8,851 nt of DNA. Source: CAYPGJ01 sp964638515. Its GTDB lineage: Bacteria > Planctomycetota > Phycisphaerae > Phycisphaerales > UBA1924. Under the pieces are notes generated by a model. It was given only the letters and a program-made list of their open reading frames with translations. It ran no database searches and was not told where the DNA came from. Both the position numbers and the translations under genes were made by a program. How positions within the stretch are numbered: the first letter of the stretch is position 1; each line of letters starts with the position of its first letter. The stretch spans positions 1-8,851 of the forward strand of contig CAZWZL010000060.1 in assembly GCA_964638515.1 (NCBI GenBank). Reading direction: 5' to 3'. Below are positions 1 to 5,884 of this stretch, piece after piece.

Positions 1-96
1 GACGACAAGGAAATGCTCGAGTACGGACTCATCGACAAGGTCCTGACCTCGATGCCCAACATCCCCCGCGCGCCACACATCGACCAGGCCGACTGA
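1..96 (+). CDS. clpP: ATP-dependent Clp protease proteolytic subunit, C-terminal end (partial)
   Basis: Only the last 31 codons and the TGA stop are present; the gene begins outside the window. The reading frame opens DDKEMLEYGLIDKVL, which matches the end of ClpP, where a D/E-A-x-E-Y-G-L-I-D-x-V segment closes the last helix and strand of the serine-protease fold. ClpP forms a cytoplasmic tetradecamer that degrades proteins fed to it by ClpX or ClpA/C. The Ser-His part of the catalytic triad lies upstream and cannot be checked. The tail after the motif (TSMPNIPRAPHIDQAD) is short and not diagnostic. The SppA or crotonase relatives of ClpP are an alternative, but the EYGLIDKVL wording favours ClpP. 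Confidence 0.72.
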   Translation, partial: DDKEMLEYGLIDKVLTSMPNIPRAPHIDQAD

Positions 97-146
97 GCGC
101 CGGCGTCTCTCGCGCCGACCCCCACTTCCGCGCGTACCCTTCCGGT

Positions 147-788
147 ATGACGCTCTCCATGCGCACATCGACGGTGCTTGTGGCGGTTCTGGGAACACTG
201 ACCCTCTCGGCCTGCTCCTCGCGAAAGTCGTTCGAAAACGAGAACGACGACCTGCGGCGGCGTGTCGCCACGCTCGAGAACGAACTCGAGGCCGCGAGCG
301 CCCGGGCCGTCGAAGCCGAATCCAAGCTCGTCGAATTCGCGCGCGCCCGGGAGTCCACCGACGAAGGCCGAGCCCTCGAAGCCCTCCCGCGCTGCGCGGG
401 CCTTTCCATCGGGCGCTACTCCGGTTTCGTTCGGCCCGAATCGGGCGAAACGCCGAACGCGATCGACGTGTACGTGAAGCCGTACGACGGACGCCAGCGA
501 TTCGTGCAGGTGGCCGGAACGCTCCGCGTTGAGGCCCTGCTGCTGCCCGAGAAGCTCGGGGCGGAGGCCGCGGACACCGCGGGCCGAAGGCTCGGCGTCG
601 TCGAACTCACGCCGGAGCAGCTGCGCGACGCGTACCGCTCATCTCCGCTCGGCACGCACTACTACGTCCGGCTGGAGATCGCGCGCGACGCGGCCGAACT
701 CCGGGGCACCCTCGTGCTTCGCGCCGAACTCCGCGATCCGATCGGCGGGCAGGTGCATCGAAACGAGTCGATCGTGGGCGGCCCTTGA
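147..788 (+). CDS. Coiled-coil lipoprotein of unknown function
   Basis: A 213-residue secreted lipoprotein. A basic n-region and hydrophobic stretch (about residues 6-20) lead into the lipobox LSAC, so Cys23 should be lipidated. Ser24 at +2 suggests outer-membrane rather than inner-membrane sorting. Residues 36-61 form an almost perfect heptad: L36, V40, L43, L47, A50, A54, A57 and L61 are spaced 4-3-4-3, predicting a parallel coiled coil and oligomerisation. The C-terminal part (about 80-213) looks like a compact beta-rich domain (IDVYVKPYDG, FVQVAGTLRVEALLL, THYYVRLEIA, LVLRAEL) that I cannot assign to a named family. There is no clear ribosome site before ATG 147; ATG 159 (Met5) would give an equally good signal peptide. 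It lies 50 nt after clpP without an obvious terminator between. Its function cannot be read from the sequence. Confidence 0.85.
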   Translation: MTLSMRTSTVLVAVLGTLTLSACSSRKSFENENDDLRRRVATLENELEAASARAVEAESKLVEFARARESTDEGRALEALPRCAGLSIGRYSGFVRPESGETPNAIDVYVKPYDGRQRFVQVAGTLRVEALLLPEKLGAEAADTAGRRLGVVELTPEQLRDAYRSSPLGTHYYVRLEIARDAAELRGTLVLRAELRDPIGGQVHRNESIVGGP

Positions 789-810
789 ACCGCGGGCGGG
801 TCGGATGCGA

Positions 811-858
811 ATAACTCTTCGTCATTTCGCGCAAACATCGGATGCAAACGCATCCCGA
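811..858. repeat. TCGGATGC direct repeat, second copy in a hairpin
   Basis: The octamer TCGGATGC occurs at 811-818 and again at 838-845. The second copy starts a hairpin: TCGGATGC (838-845), loop AAAC (846-849), then GCATC-C-CGA (850-858), which pairs fully apart from one bulged C at 856. The spacing of 27 nt and the location in a promoter-sized gap would suit an operator, but nothing else supports a binding-site role. Confidence 0.35.
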
Positions 859-885
859 ACAAATCACGCACACTCTCTCCTCCTG

Positions 886-916
886 ACCGCCCCGACGTGC
901 CTCACGCCGGGGCGGT
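886..916 (+). terminator. Strong GC hairpin, probable terminator of the upstream lipoprotein gene
   Basis: ACCGCCCCG (886-894) pairs with CGGGGCGGT (908-916). Across one A-C mismatch, CGTG (896-899) pairs with CACG (903-906) around a CCT loop. This gives a 9+4 bp stem, the strongest hairpin in the 789-937 gap. What follows (TCATCTCGC) is not T-rich, so it is a poor intrinsic terminator by the classical rule; it could be a transcript-end or stability structure. It ends 21 nt before the next start codon, so it could also act as an operator or 5' structure for that gene. Confidence 0.4.
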
Positions 917-937
917 TCATCTCGCTACAGTGAGGCC

Positions 938-1156
938 ATGCGTCTGAAGGTGCGTCGAACGTGGGTCATAGGGATGGTGGTTGTGGTCGGATTCGGCGCA
1001 GCCGGTTGTAGCAAGCCGCTGTTTAAGCCTGGCGAGGACCGCTCTCCGTTCGACCGATTCAACGCGGTCCGGAACCAGCAAGCGCCTCAGACGATTGAGG
1101 ATGAGTTTGGGCGGCGTCGTCCGAATCTGCGGGCGCGTTTGACGCCGAAGGGCTGA
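938..1156 (+). CDS. Small lipoprotein with an Arg-rich tail
   Basis: A 72-residue lipoprotein. MRLKVRR is a basic n-region, residues 9-19 are hydrophobic, and GAAGC is a lipobox with Cys24 as the lipidation site and Ser25 at +2 (outer-membrane signal). The mature part is only 49 residues and charged: SPFDRFNAVRNQQAPQTIED followed by EFGRRRPNLRARLTPKG. The pattern SPFDRF...EDEFGRRRPNLRARL reads like a short conserved motif of a lineage-specific envelope protein, but I cannot name a family. It has no Cys beyond Cys24 and no obvious fold. GAGG (932-935) sits only 2 nt before ATG, so translation signals are weak; the coding frame is supported mainly by the clean signal peptide. Confidence 0.75.
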   Translation: MRLKVRRTWVIGMVVVVGFGAAGCSKPLFKPGEDRSPFDRFNAVRNQQAPQTIEDEFGRRRPNLRARLTPKG

Positions 1157-1283
1157 TTTCAGGCGTGAAACGGTCAGATTCTGGGTCGCGCGGCGCAGTC
1201 CGCACGGACTTGAGTTGAATTGTCGTTTTTTCAAAAGACGATGGGACCGATTCGCCGATGTGAGCGCGTCCCGGAGTATTCTT

Positions 1284-1290
1284 GGGAGGA
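1284..1290 (+). promoter_or_regulatory. Ribosome binding site fixing the amidase-like start at GTG 1301
   Basis: GGGAGGA lies 10 nt upstream of GTG 1301. The frame is open back to TTG 1220, but that start has no Shine-Dalgarno sequence and would put 27 residues in front of the signal/anchor sequence. GTG 1292 is only 1 nt from the site. The 1301 start is therefore preferred. Confidence 0.6.
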
Positions 1291-1300
1291 CGTGATTCGC

Positions 1301-2002
1301 GTGGCACGACGAACTCGACGAACCGGTGGACTGGTGGCTGGACTTCAGCGGCTTCGAAGGCCCCAGGTGGTGTGGCTCTCGCTGGTGGCGTCGATGACGG
1401 CCGCCGGGGGAATCATGGCGGCTCTGGATGGCGGTCGCGCCCCACGGATGGATGGCGTGGCGCTTGCCGCGGCCACTCGAACCTCTCAGGTCGGCTCGAT
1501 CGAGTCGATCTTCCGCACTCGGGCTCCGCTCGAGCGCGACCGGTGGCAGTACGTCGTCATCCATCATTCCGGCGCGGCGCACGGCTCGGCCCAGACGTTG
1601 GCGGCCCAGCACGAGGCGCTGGGGCTCAAGGGGCTTGGGCACCATTTCGTGATCGGCAACGGGAACGGCTCGGGTGATGGTGAGTTGTTTGTGGGCCACC
1701 GGTGGCTGGATCAGGGGTATGGCGCGCACGCGGCCGGGGCGGACGGGGAGTGGTACAACACGCGCTCGATCGGGATCTGCCTGATCGGCGACGGTGATCG
1801 TCGGCCCTTCACGCCGGCCCAGATGTCGCGGCTTGCGGACCTCGTGTCGGCGTTGTGCCGAGATTTCGGGATTCCCGAAGATCGGGTGATCCTGCATCGG
1901 TCGATCGCGGGCACGACGAGCCCTGGCCGCCTCTTCCCGGAAGCGGCGTTACGGGAGCGTCTGAGTGCCCTGCGTCCGGGCGGTTCGCCCGAGGCGCGTT
2001 GA
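1301..2002 (+). CDS. Membrane-anchored PGRP / N-acetylmuramoyl-L-alanine amidase-fold protein lacking the zinc Cys
   Basis: Starting at GTG 1301 the protein has 233 residues. A basic N-terminus (ARRTRRTGG...RLRR) precedes a hydrophobic segment (about 21-42, VVWLSLVASMTAAGG...), an uncleaved anchor or signal peptide, so the domain is exported. Residues 81-225 match the Amidase_2/PGRP fold, which binds peptidoglycan stem peptides and in active members cleaves the MurNAc-L-Ala bond. First zinc ligand: YVVIHHSG (His88/89). Core: GLGHHFVIGNGNGSGDGE, RSIGICLIGDG. Second ligand: VILHRSIAGTTSPGRLFP with His199. In active T7-lysozyme-type enzymes the last ligand is a Cys (or Asp) in T-x-C-P-G; here it is Ser207. 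The catalytic Tyr of the usual GYHF is also His (GHHF). By analogy with non-catalytic PGRPs with the same Cys-to-Ser change, it may bind peptidoglycan without cutting it. The fold is clear; the activity is uncertain. Confidence 0.85.
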   Translation: MARRTRRTGGLVAGLQRLRRPQVVWLSLVASMTAAGGIMAALDGGRAPRMDGVALAAATRTSQVGSIESIFRTRAPLERDRWQYVVIHHSGAAHGSAQTLAAQHEALGLKGLGHHFVIGNGNGSGDGELFVGHRWLDQGYGAHAAGADGEWYNTRSIGICLIGDGDRRPFTPAQMSRLADLVSALCRDFGIPEDRVILHRSIAGTTSPGRLFPEAALRERLSALRPGGSPEAR

Positions 2003-2080
2003 AGGCCGGGGCGTCCGGGGTCATACTGCGAGCCCGTTGGTTGGAACCGCCTGTCGGCGACCGGTCATGCCCGTCCTATT

Positions 2081-2136
2081 GGAGGGGACGTATGGACGGC
2101 GCGGCACCGCGGAAGGAATCGGTGCGTAGAGCCTGA
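2081..2136 (+). CDS. Possible 14-residue leader peptide ORF with a strong ribosome site
   Basis: GGAGGGG (2081-2087) stands 4 nt before ATG 2092, the clearest ribosome site in the amidase-kinase gap and better than the kinase gene's own. The frame reads MDGAAPRKESVRRA and stops at 2134-2136, 40 nt before the kinase start and in a different frame. It could be a leader peptide, a translated upstream ORF that couples to or dampens kinase translation, or chance. The peptide has no runs of one amino acid that would suggest attenuation. The interval starts at the ribosome site; codons run 2092-2136. Confidence 0.3.
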
Positions 2137-2176
2137 GGGCGCGGTCCAGGCTTCGTGAGGCGGTTGGTCGTACGTG

Positions 2177-3166
2177 ATGCAGGAAACGAGCGTGGTCAAA
2201 CCCGGATCCCGGCTGGCAGGCTTCAGCGTTCTCGCGGAAGTGGGGCGTGGCGCCGCGTCGGTGATCTATCTGGTGCAGGACCCCAAGACCAAGCAGATCT
2301 GGGCGCTGAAGCACTTGGTGAAGAACACGTCGAAGGATCAGCGGTTTCTGGACCAGGCGGAGACGGAGGCGGACGTTTCCTCGAAGCTGTCGCATCCGGG
2401 CATCAGGCGCGTGGAGAAGTGCATCAAGAATCGCGCGCTGCTCAACGTCAAAGAGCTGTTTCTGGTGATGGAGTACATCGACGGCGTTTCGGTGGAGCGT
2501 CATCCGCCCAAGACGCTGGAGCGGGCGGTGGAGATCTTCCATCAGACGGCGCAGGCTCTTGCGCACATGCACGAGCGGGGGTGGGTGCACGCGGACATGA
2601 AGCCGAACAACGTCGTGGTGTGCGAGGACGGGTCGGTGAAGGTGATCGATCTGGGTCAGTCCTGCCCCATCGGCACGGTGAAGGAGCGCATCCAGGGCAC
2701 GCCGGATTACATTGCGCCGGAGCAGGTGCATCTGCGGCCGATCACGCCTCGGACCGACATCTACAACCTCGGGGCGACGATGTACTGGGTGCTGACGCAC
2801 AAGAACATCCCGACGGCGATTCCCAAGGGCGATTCGCTCGTGAATGCCCTGGACGATTCGTTGATTGAGCGTCCCAAGCCGATCAAGCAACTGTCGCCGA
2901 TGCTCCCGGACATGCTTGCGGAGCTGGTGATGCAGTCGGTGGAGGTTGACGCGGATCGACGGCCCGAGTCGATGCGCTGGGTGGCGGATCGGCTCGGATT
3001 GATTCACGCGAAGCTCGCGGCGGAGCGACGCCTGCGGGCCGCGCGAAAGCGGGGCGAGCCGCTGCCCGGGGCGGAGGACGAGACGGGCCCGCTGACGGCC
3101 GAGCCGCCGGCGCATGAGAGCGACGACATCGACATTGACGAGCTGATGCGGGGCGATTCGGCGTGA
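2177..3166 (+). CDS. Soluble Hanks-type serine/threonine protein kinase
   Basis: A 329-residue eukaryotic-like kinase without membrane segment or sensor domain, so probably cytoplasmic. With ATG 2177 as residue 1, the subdomains appear in order: Gly loop GRGAAS (23-28), ATP lysine ALK (Lys45), a helix-C glutamate (E62 or E64), catalytic loop VHADMKPNNV with Asp140, Lys142 and Asn145, metal site IDLG (Asp158), and activation-segment end GTPDYIAPE (174-182). All catalytic residues are present, so it should be active. Two deviations: HRD is HAD (a non-RD kinase, often not controlled by activation-loop phosphorylation) and DFG is DLG. After residue about 285 come an Arg/Glu-rich helix and an acidic tail (ESDDIDIDELM). 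The adjacent GTG (2174) is an alternative start; GAGG (2157-2160) is too far for a normal ribosome site. The stop overlaps the next gene's start. Confidence 0.93.
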   Translation: MQETSVVKPGSRLAGFSVLAEVGRGAASVIYLVQDPKTKQIWALKHLVKNTSKDQRFLDQAETEADVSSKLSHPGIRRVEKCIKNRALLNVKELFLVMEYIDGVSVERHPPKTLERAVEIFHQTAQALAHMHERGWVHADMKPNNVVVCEDGSVKVIDLGQSCPIGTVKERIQGTPDYIAPEQVHLRPITPRTDIYNLGATMYWVLTHKNIPTAIPKGDSLVNALDDSLIERPKPIKQLSPMLPDMLAELVMQSVEVDADRRPESMRWVADRLGLIHAKLAAERRLRAARKRGEPLPGAEDETGPLTAEPPAHESDDIDIDELMRGDSA

Positions 3167-4065
3167 CAGAGGGCCTGCCCGCCGCGGCGCGGGACCTGGA
3201 CACGCGCTCGGCGACGGCGGTGGAGGCGGCGCTGCGCTCGGGAGCCGAAGCGAACCGGAGCGCTGGGTGCCGAAGCGGGTCCGTCGATCACATCACCGGG
3301 CCGGGGACGTTGTTGGCCACGGGGGATCTGCATGACAACCCGGTGAATCTCGCGGGGGTGATGGCGTTGGCGGACCTGGAGGGTCGGTCCGACACGCACG
3401 TCACGCTGCACGAGGTGATTCACGGTGGATCGTTGATGGGCGGGATGGATTTTTCGTTTCGCGCGCTCGCGCGCGTCGCGGCCATGAAGAGCACGTTTCC
3501 GGAGCGGGTGCACGCGTTGCTGGCGAACCATGAGTTGTCCCAGATTGCTGGCCTGGGCGTGGTGAAGGACGGTGTTCGGATGGTGGAGGCGTTCAACGAG
3601 GGGATCGAGTACGTGTTCGGGGCGGACGCGGTCGGGGTGCGAAGCGCGGTGGAGGAGTTCGTTCGTTCGATGCCGTTGGCGCTGATCGCTGAAGGCAGCG
3701 GGAAAAGGCTGCTGTGCGCGCACAGCCTTCCGGAGGAAGCGCTCATGGACCGCTTCGATTTGACGGTGCTGGAGCGCGCGCTTGAAGCATCGGACTACGC
3801 GCCACGGCGCGGCTCAGCGCACTTGATGGTGTGGGGACGCGGGCACGGGGAGGCGCATCTCAAGGCGCTCGCGGCGCGCTGGAGGGTTGACGGGTTTGTG
3901 CTCGGGCACGAAGAAGCGGAGCGCGGAATCCGGTTCGTGCCCCCCAACACGGTGGTGCTCAACAGCGATCACGCCCGGGGCAAAGCGCTGATGATCGATC
4001 TCTCTCACATCCCGAGCCTGAAAGAGGGTGCTGAAGGGCTTGTCGTGATTTCCGTCGCGCACTGA
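3163..4065 (+). CDS. Variant PPP-like metallophosphoesterase, coupled to the kinase
   Basis: A 300-residue calcineurin-like phosphoesterase. The start GTG overlaps the kinase stop by 4 nt (GTGA), implying one transcript and translational coupling; GGGGC about 8 nt upstream may serve as its ribosome site. Conserved blocks: LLATGDLHDN (Asp55, His57), LLANHE (Asn122, His123, Glu124), LCAHSLP (His187), MVWGRGHGE (220s) and VLGHEEA (His249). These match the metal ligands of the PPP/metallophosphoesterase fold, except that the second block, normally GDxxDRG, is LHEVIHGG: Glu84 replaces the bridging Asp, and the phosphate-binding Arg is absent. The first 45 residues are low-complexity. By position it is the natural candidate to reverse the kinase's phosphorylations, but a small-molecule phosphoesterase (for example a dinucleotide hydrolase) cannot be excluded. 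No signal peptide; cytoplasmic. Confidence 0.85.
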   Translation: MTEGLPAAARDLDTRSATAVEAALRSGAEANRSAGCRSGSVDHITGPGTLLATGDLHDNPVNLAGVMALADLEGRSDTHVTLHEVIHGGSLMGGMDFSFRALARVAAMKSTFPERVHALLANHELSQIAGLGVVKDGVRMVEAFNEGIEYVFGADAVGVRSAVEEFVRSMPLALIAEGSGKRLLCAHSLPEEALMDRFDLTVLERALEASDYAPRRGSAHLMVWGRGHGEAHLKALAARWRVDGFVLGHEEAERGIRFVPPNTVVLNSDHARGKALMIDLSHIPSLKEGAEGLVVISVAH

Positions 4066-4372
4066 CGGTTCTTCTCGCGACTCGCTGCTCGGATCTTCGC
4101 TCCGCGAGGGAAACCCCCGGCGAGCCCGCACGGAACTGTGGAATGCGACGCGATTGCGCGCCGTCGCTGAAGCGAGCGAGGACGGCGTCCGATTGAAGAG
4201 CCGCGTCTTAGGGCGCGATCTGAACCGCCCTTCCGGACTGGCCGCGAGTCGGTGCTTTCGAGCGCGGCAGAGTGGGGCGCGACATAGCGATGGGACGCAC
4301 CACGTCCCGCGACGCGTGTCGCTTTGCAGCGCATGCCGGTGTTGTCGGGAACACCGAGTCGCGCTGGAGCGC
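4066..4372 (+). ncRNA. Gene-free stretch with a run of hairpins; candidate structured RNA or 3' UTR
   Basis: The 466 nt between the phosphatase and glyA hold no ORF resembling a protein; the short frames are Arg/Ser-rich without domain signals. Instead, consecutive stems can be drawn on the plus strand: CTCGCG/CGCGAG (4074-4108), GCCGTC/GACGGC (4160-4186), AGGGCG/CGCCCT (4210-4231), CTG-CCGCG/CGCGGCAG with a bulged G (4238-4270), GCGACA/TGTCGC (4279-4322) enclosing GGGACG/CGTCCC (4292-4308), CGGTGTT/AACACCG (4337-4356), and GCGC/GCGC (4361-4372). They run directly into an intrinsic terminator. I find no landmarks of RNase P RNA, tmRNA, SRP RNA or the glycine riboswitch. Chance stems are common in GC-rich DNA, so the call rests on their density plus the terminator. 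The 5' end is unknown. Confidence 0.3.
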
Positions 4373-4412
4373 AAGCGGCCTCAACCCCGGCGTTGAGGCT
4401 GTTCGCTTTTTT
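4373..4412 (+). terminator. Intrinsic terminator
   Basis: GCCTCAAC (4378-4385) pairs with GTTGAGGC (4392-4399) around the loop CCCGGC. Flanking AAGCG (4373-4377) pairs with CGCTT (4404-4408) after a 4-nt bulge, and the six T residues 4407-4412 follow. This is the best rho-independent terminator in the window. It would end either the kinase-phosphatase transcript or a separate RNA from the hairpin-rich stretch before it, and it isolates glyA. Confidence 0.75.
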
Positions 4413-4518
4413 GGGAGGTGCCATCGGACCACGAAGCGTCGCCCCGGCGGGCCGACGGAATCGCCCGAGCGGCTGATACGATGGCGGCTGTTGAGGCGGC
4501 CGGGGTTTCAGATCACGC

Positions 4519-4525
4519 GGAGGAG
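4519..4525 (+). promoter_or_regulatory. Ribosome binding site of glyA
   Basis: GGAGGAG lies 6 nt before ATG 4532, an ideal spacing. It decides the glyA start against GTG 4418 (only next to the terminator's GGGAGG) and ATG 4481 (no ribosome site). Confidence 0.8.
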
Positions 4526-4531
4526 CGGCTC

Positions 4532-5833
4532 ATGACGGCATCAGGGGACACGATCAGCGGGAAGGTGTTGGAGCTGCTTCGGGCGAGCGACCCGGAGGCC
4601 GCGGCGATTCTCCAGCGCGAGAGCTCGCGACAGTCGAGGACGATCGAGCTGATCGCGTCGGAGAACCACGTATCGAGCGCGGTGATGCACGCGATGGGGA
4701 CGTGCCTGACGAACAAGTACGCGGAGGGGTATCCGGGAGCGCGGTATTACGGCGGGTGTGTCCACCATGACGAGATCGAGAATCTGGCGCGCGAGCGCGC
4801 GTGTCGGCTGTTCTGCGCGCGGTTTGCCAATGTGCAGCCGCACTCGGGCGCGCAGGCGAACATGGGCGCGTTCATGGCGCTCATGAGCCCCGGGGACACG
4901 TTCTCGTCGCTGGTGCTGAAGGACGGCGGCCACCTCTCGCACGGGATGAAGATCAACTTCTCCGGCGTGTTCTACAACCCGGTGTTCTACCCTCTGCATG
5001 GGTCGCCCTCGCACCCGGAGTTCGAACGGATTGACTACGACGCGGCTCTGTCCGTGGCCAAGGAACACCGGCCGAAGGTGATCCTCTGCGGCTATTCGGC
5101 GTACCCGCGCGTCATCGACTTTGCGCGATTCCGGGCCATCGCCGACGAGGTCGGGGCCTTGCTGGTGGCGGACATTTCGCACATCGCGGGCCTGATCGCG
5201 GGCGGCGCGCACCCGAGCCCGTTTCCGCATGCGCACGTGGCGACGACCACGACGCACAAGACGCTGCGCGGCCCGAGAGGCGGGCTCATCTTGACGAACG
5301 ACGAGGAGCTGGCCAAGAAGATCGACAAGGCGCTGTTCCCGGGGGTGCAGGGCGGCCCGTTGATGCACATCGTGGCGTCGAAGGCGGTGGCGTTCGGTGA
5401 GGCGCTGCGTCCTGAGTTCAAGGCGTACGCATCGGCGGTTGTTCGAAACGCGCGCGCGCTGGCGGGAGACCTGGTGGAACGGGGCTTTCGGATCACGACG
5501 GGGGGCACGGACAATCACTTGATGCTGGTGGACCTCCGGAAGCGCTCGGAGGATCTGACGGGCGCGGATGCGGAGCGCTGGCTTGAGGCGGCCGGGATCA
5601 TCTGCAACAAGAACGCGATCCCCAACGACACGCGTCCGCCCAAGACGACGTCGGGGCTGCGCCTGGGGTCTCCGGCTGTGACGACTCGGGGGTTCGGTGA
5701 GGGCGAGATGCGGCGCGTCGGCGGGCTGATCGACCGGGCGTTGGCGGCTAGGGGCGATGAGGCGGAACTTGGGCGCGTGAGGAGCGAGGTTGAGGCGTTG
5801 TGCGAGGCGTTTCCCCTGCCGGGGCACGCCTGA
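4532..5833 (+). CDS. glyA: Serine hydroxymethyltransferase
   Basis: A 433-residue PLP enzyme, slightly longer than E. coli GlyA (417). It converts serine and tetrahydrofolate to glycine and 5,10-methylene-THF in the cytoplasm, the main source of one-carbon units. Signatures in order: RTIELIASENHVS (36-48), LTNKYAEGYPGARYYGG, ANVQPHSGAQAN, the HGMKINFSG region, VADISHIAGLIAGG, and the PLP-lysine block TTTTHKTLRGPRGG with Lys243, followed by FPGVQGGPLMH. The C-terminal domain has TTGGTDNHLMLVDL and NAIPND...GLRLGSPAVTTRG. All are canonical, so it should be active. The first 20 residues are a short extension before the helix. It is preceded by a terminator, so it probably has its own promoter, although I see no convincing -35/-10 pair in 4413-4518. 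The later 5-formyl-THF cyclo-ligase gene is functionally linked. Confidence 0.97.
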   Translation: MTASGDTISGKVLELLRASDPEAAAILQRESSRQSRTIELIASENHVSSAVMHAMGTCLTNKYAEGYPGARYYGGCVHHDEIENLARERACRLFCARFANVQPHSGAQANMGAFMALMSPGDTFSSLVLKDGGHLSHGMKINFSGVFYNPVFYPLHGSPSHPEFERIDYDAALSVAKEHRPKVILCGYSAYPRVIDFARFRAIADEVGALLVADISHIAGLIAGGAHPSPFPHAHVATTTTHKTLRGPRGGLILTNDEELAKKIDKALFPGVQGGPLMHIVASKAVAFGEALRPEFKAYASAVVRNARALAGDLVERGFRITTGGTDNHLMLVDLRKRSEDLTGADAERWLEAAGIICNKNAIPNDTRPPKTTSGLRLGSPAVTTRGFGEGEMRRVGGLIDRALAARGDEAELGRVRSEVEALCEAFPLPGHA

Positions 5834-5870
5834 TCGATCGAGGATTGGCGGACGCTCGCGATCGATCGGG
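5829..5870. repeat. 12-bp inverted repeat over the glyA stop codon
   Basis: CCTGATCGATCG (5829-5840) pairs with CGATCGATCGGG (5859-5870) with one T-G wobble, loop of 18 nt. The arms contain the glyA stop (5831-5833), and each arm is itself built on the palindrome GATCGATC, so there are four GATC sites in 42 bp. No T-tract follows. It may stop transcription or protect the glyA 3' end; a protein or methylation target is also possible. Confidence 0.55.
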
Positions 5871-5884
5871 CCGATAGATGGGGC

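Noticed and set aside
1196..1231. Intrinsic terminator after the small lipoprotein (AGTCC/GGACT hairpin, then TTTTTT)
   Set aside because: The T-run (1225-1230) starts 13 nt after the short 5-bp stem, too far for normal termination.
1220..1300. TTG 1220 as start of the amidase-like protein
   Set aside because: No ribosome site before it, and it adds 27 residues before the basic signal/anchor region; GGGAGGA before GTG 1301 fits better.
2021..3115. Long minus-strand ORF opposite the kinase gene
   Set aside because: Composition is His/Arg/Leu-rich shadow coding; the plus-strand frame has the full kinase motif set.
4100..4150. RNase P RNA (GAGGGAAACCCCCGG resembles GAGGAAAGTCCGGGC)
   Set aside because: The universal core differs and the matching 3' strand (ACAGAAACATACCGCC-like) is not found in the following sequence.
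4208..4260. SRP RNA on the minus strand (GTCCGGAAGG-like apical loop)
   Set aside because: Only the TCC-GGAA-GG tip resembles the 4.5S domain IV; the asymmetric AGCA side loop and flanking helices are absent.
4005..4424. Minus-strand ORFs across the phosphatase-glyA gap
   Set aside because: Arg/Ser/Ala-rich sequence without domain signals, typical of shadow frames in GC-rich DNA.
4418..4531. GTG 4418 or ATG 4481 as the glyA start
   Set aside because: GTG 4418 touches the GGGAGG after the terminator with no spacing and ATG 4481 has no ribosome site; GGAGGAG 6 nt before ATG 4532 is decisive, and SHMT length fits.
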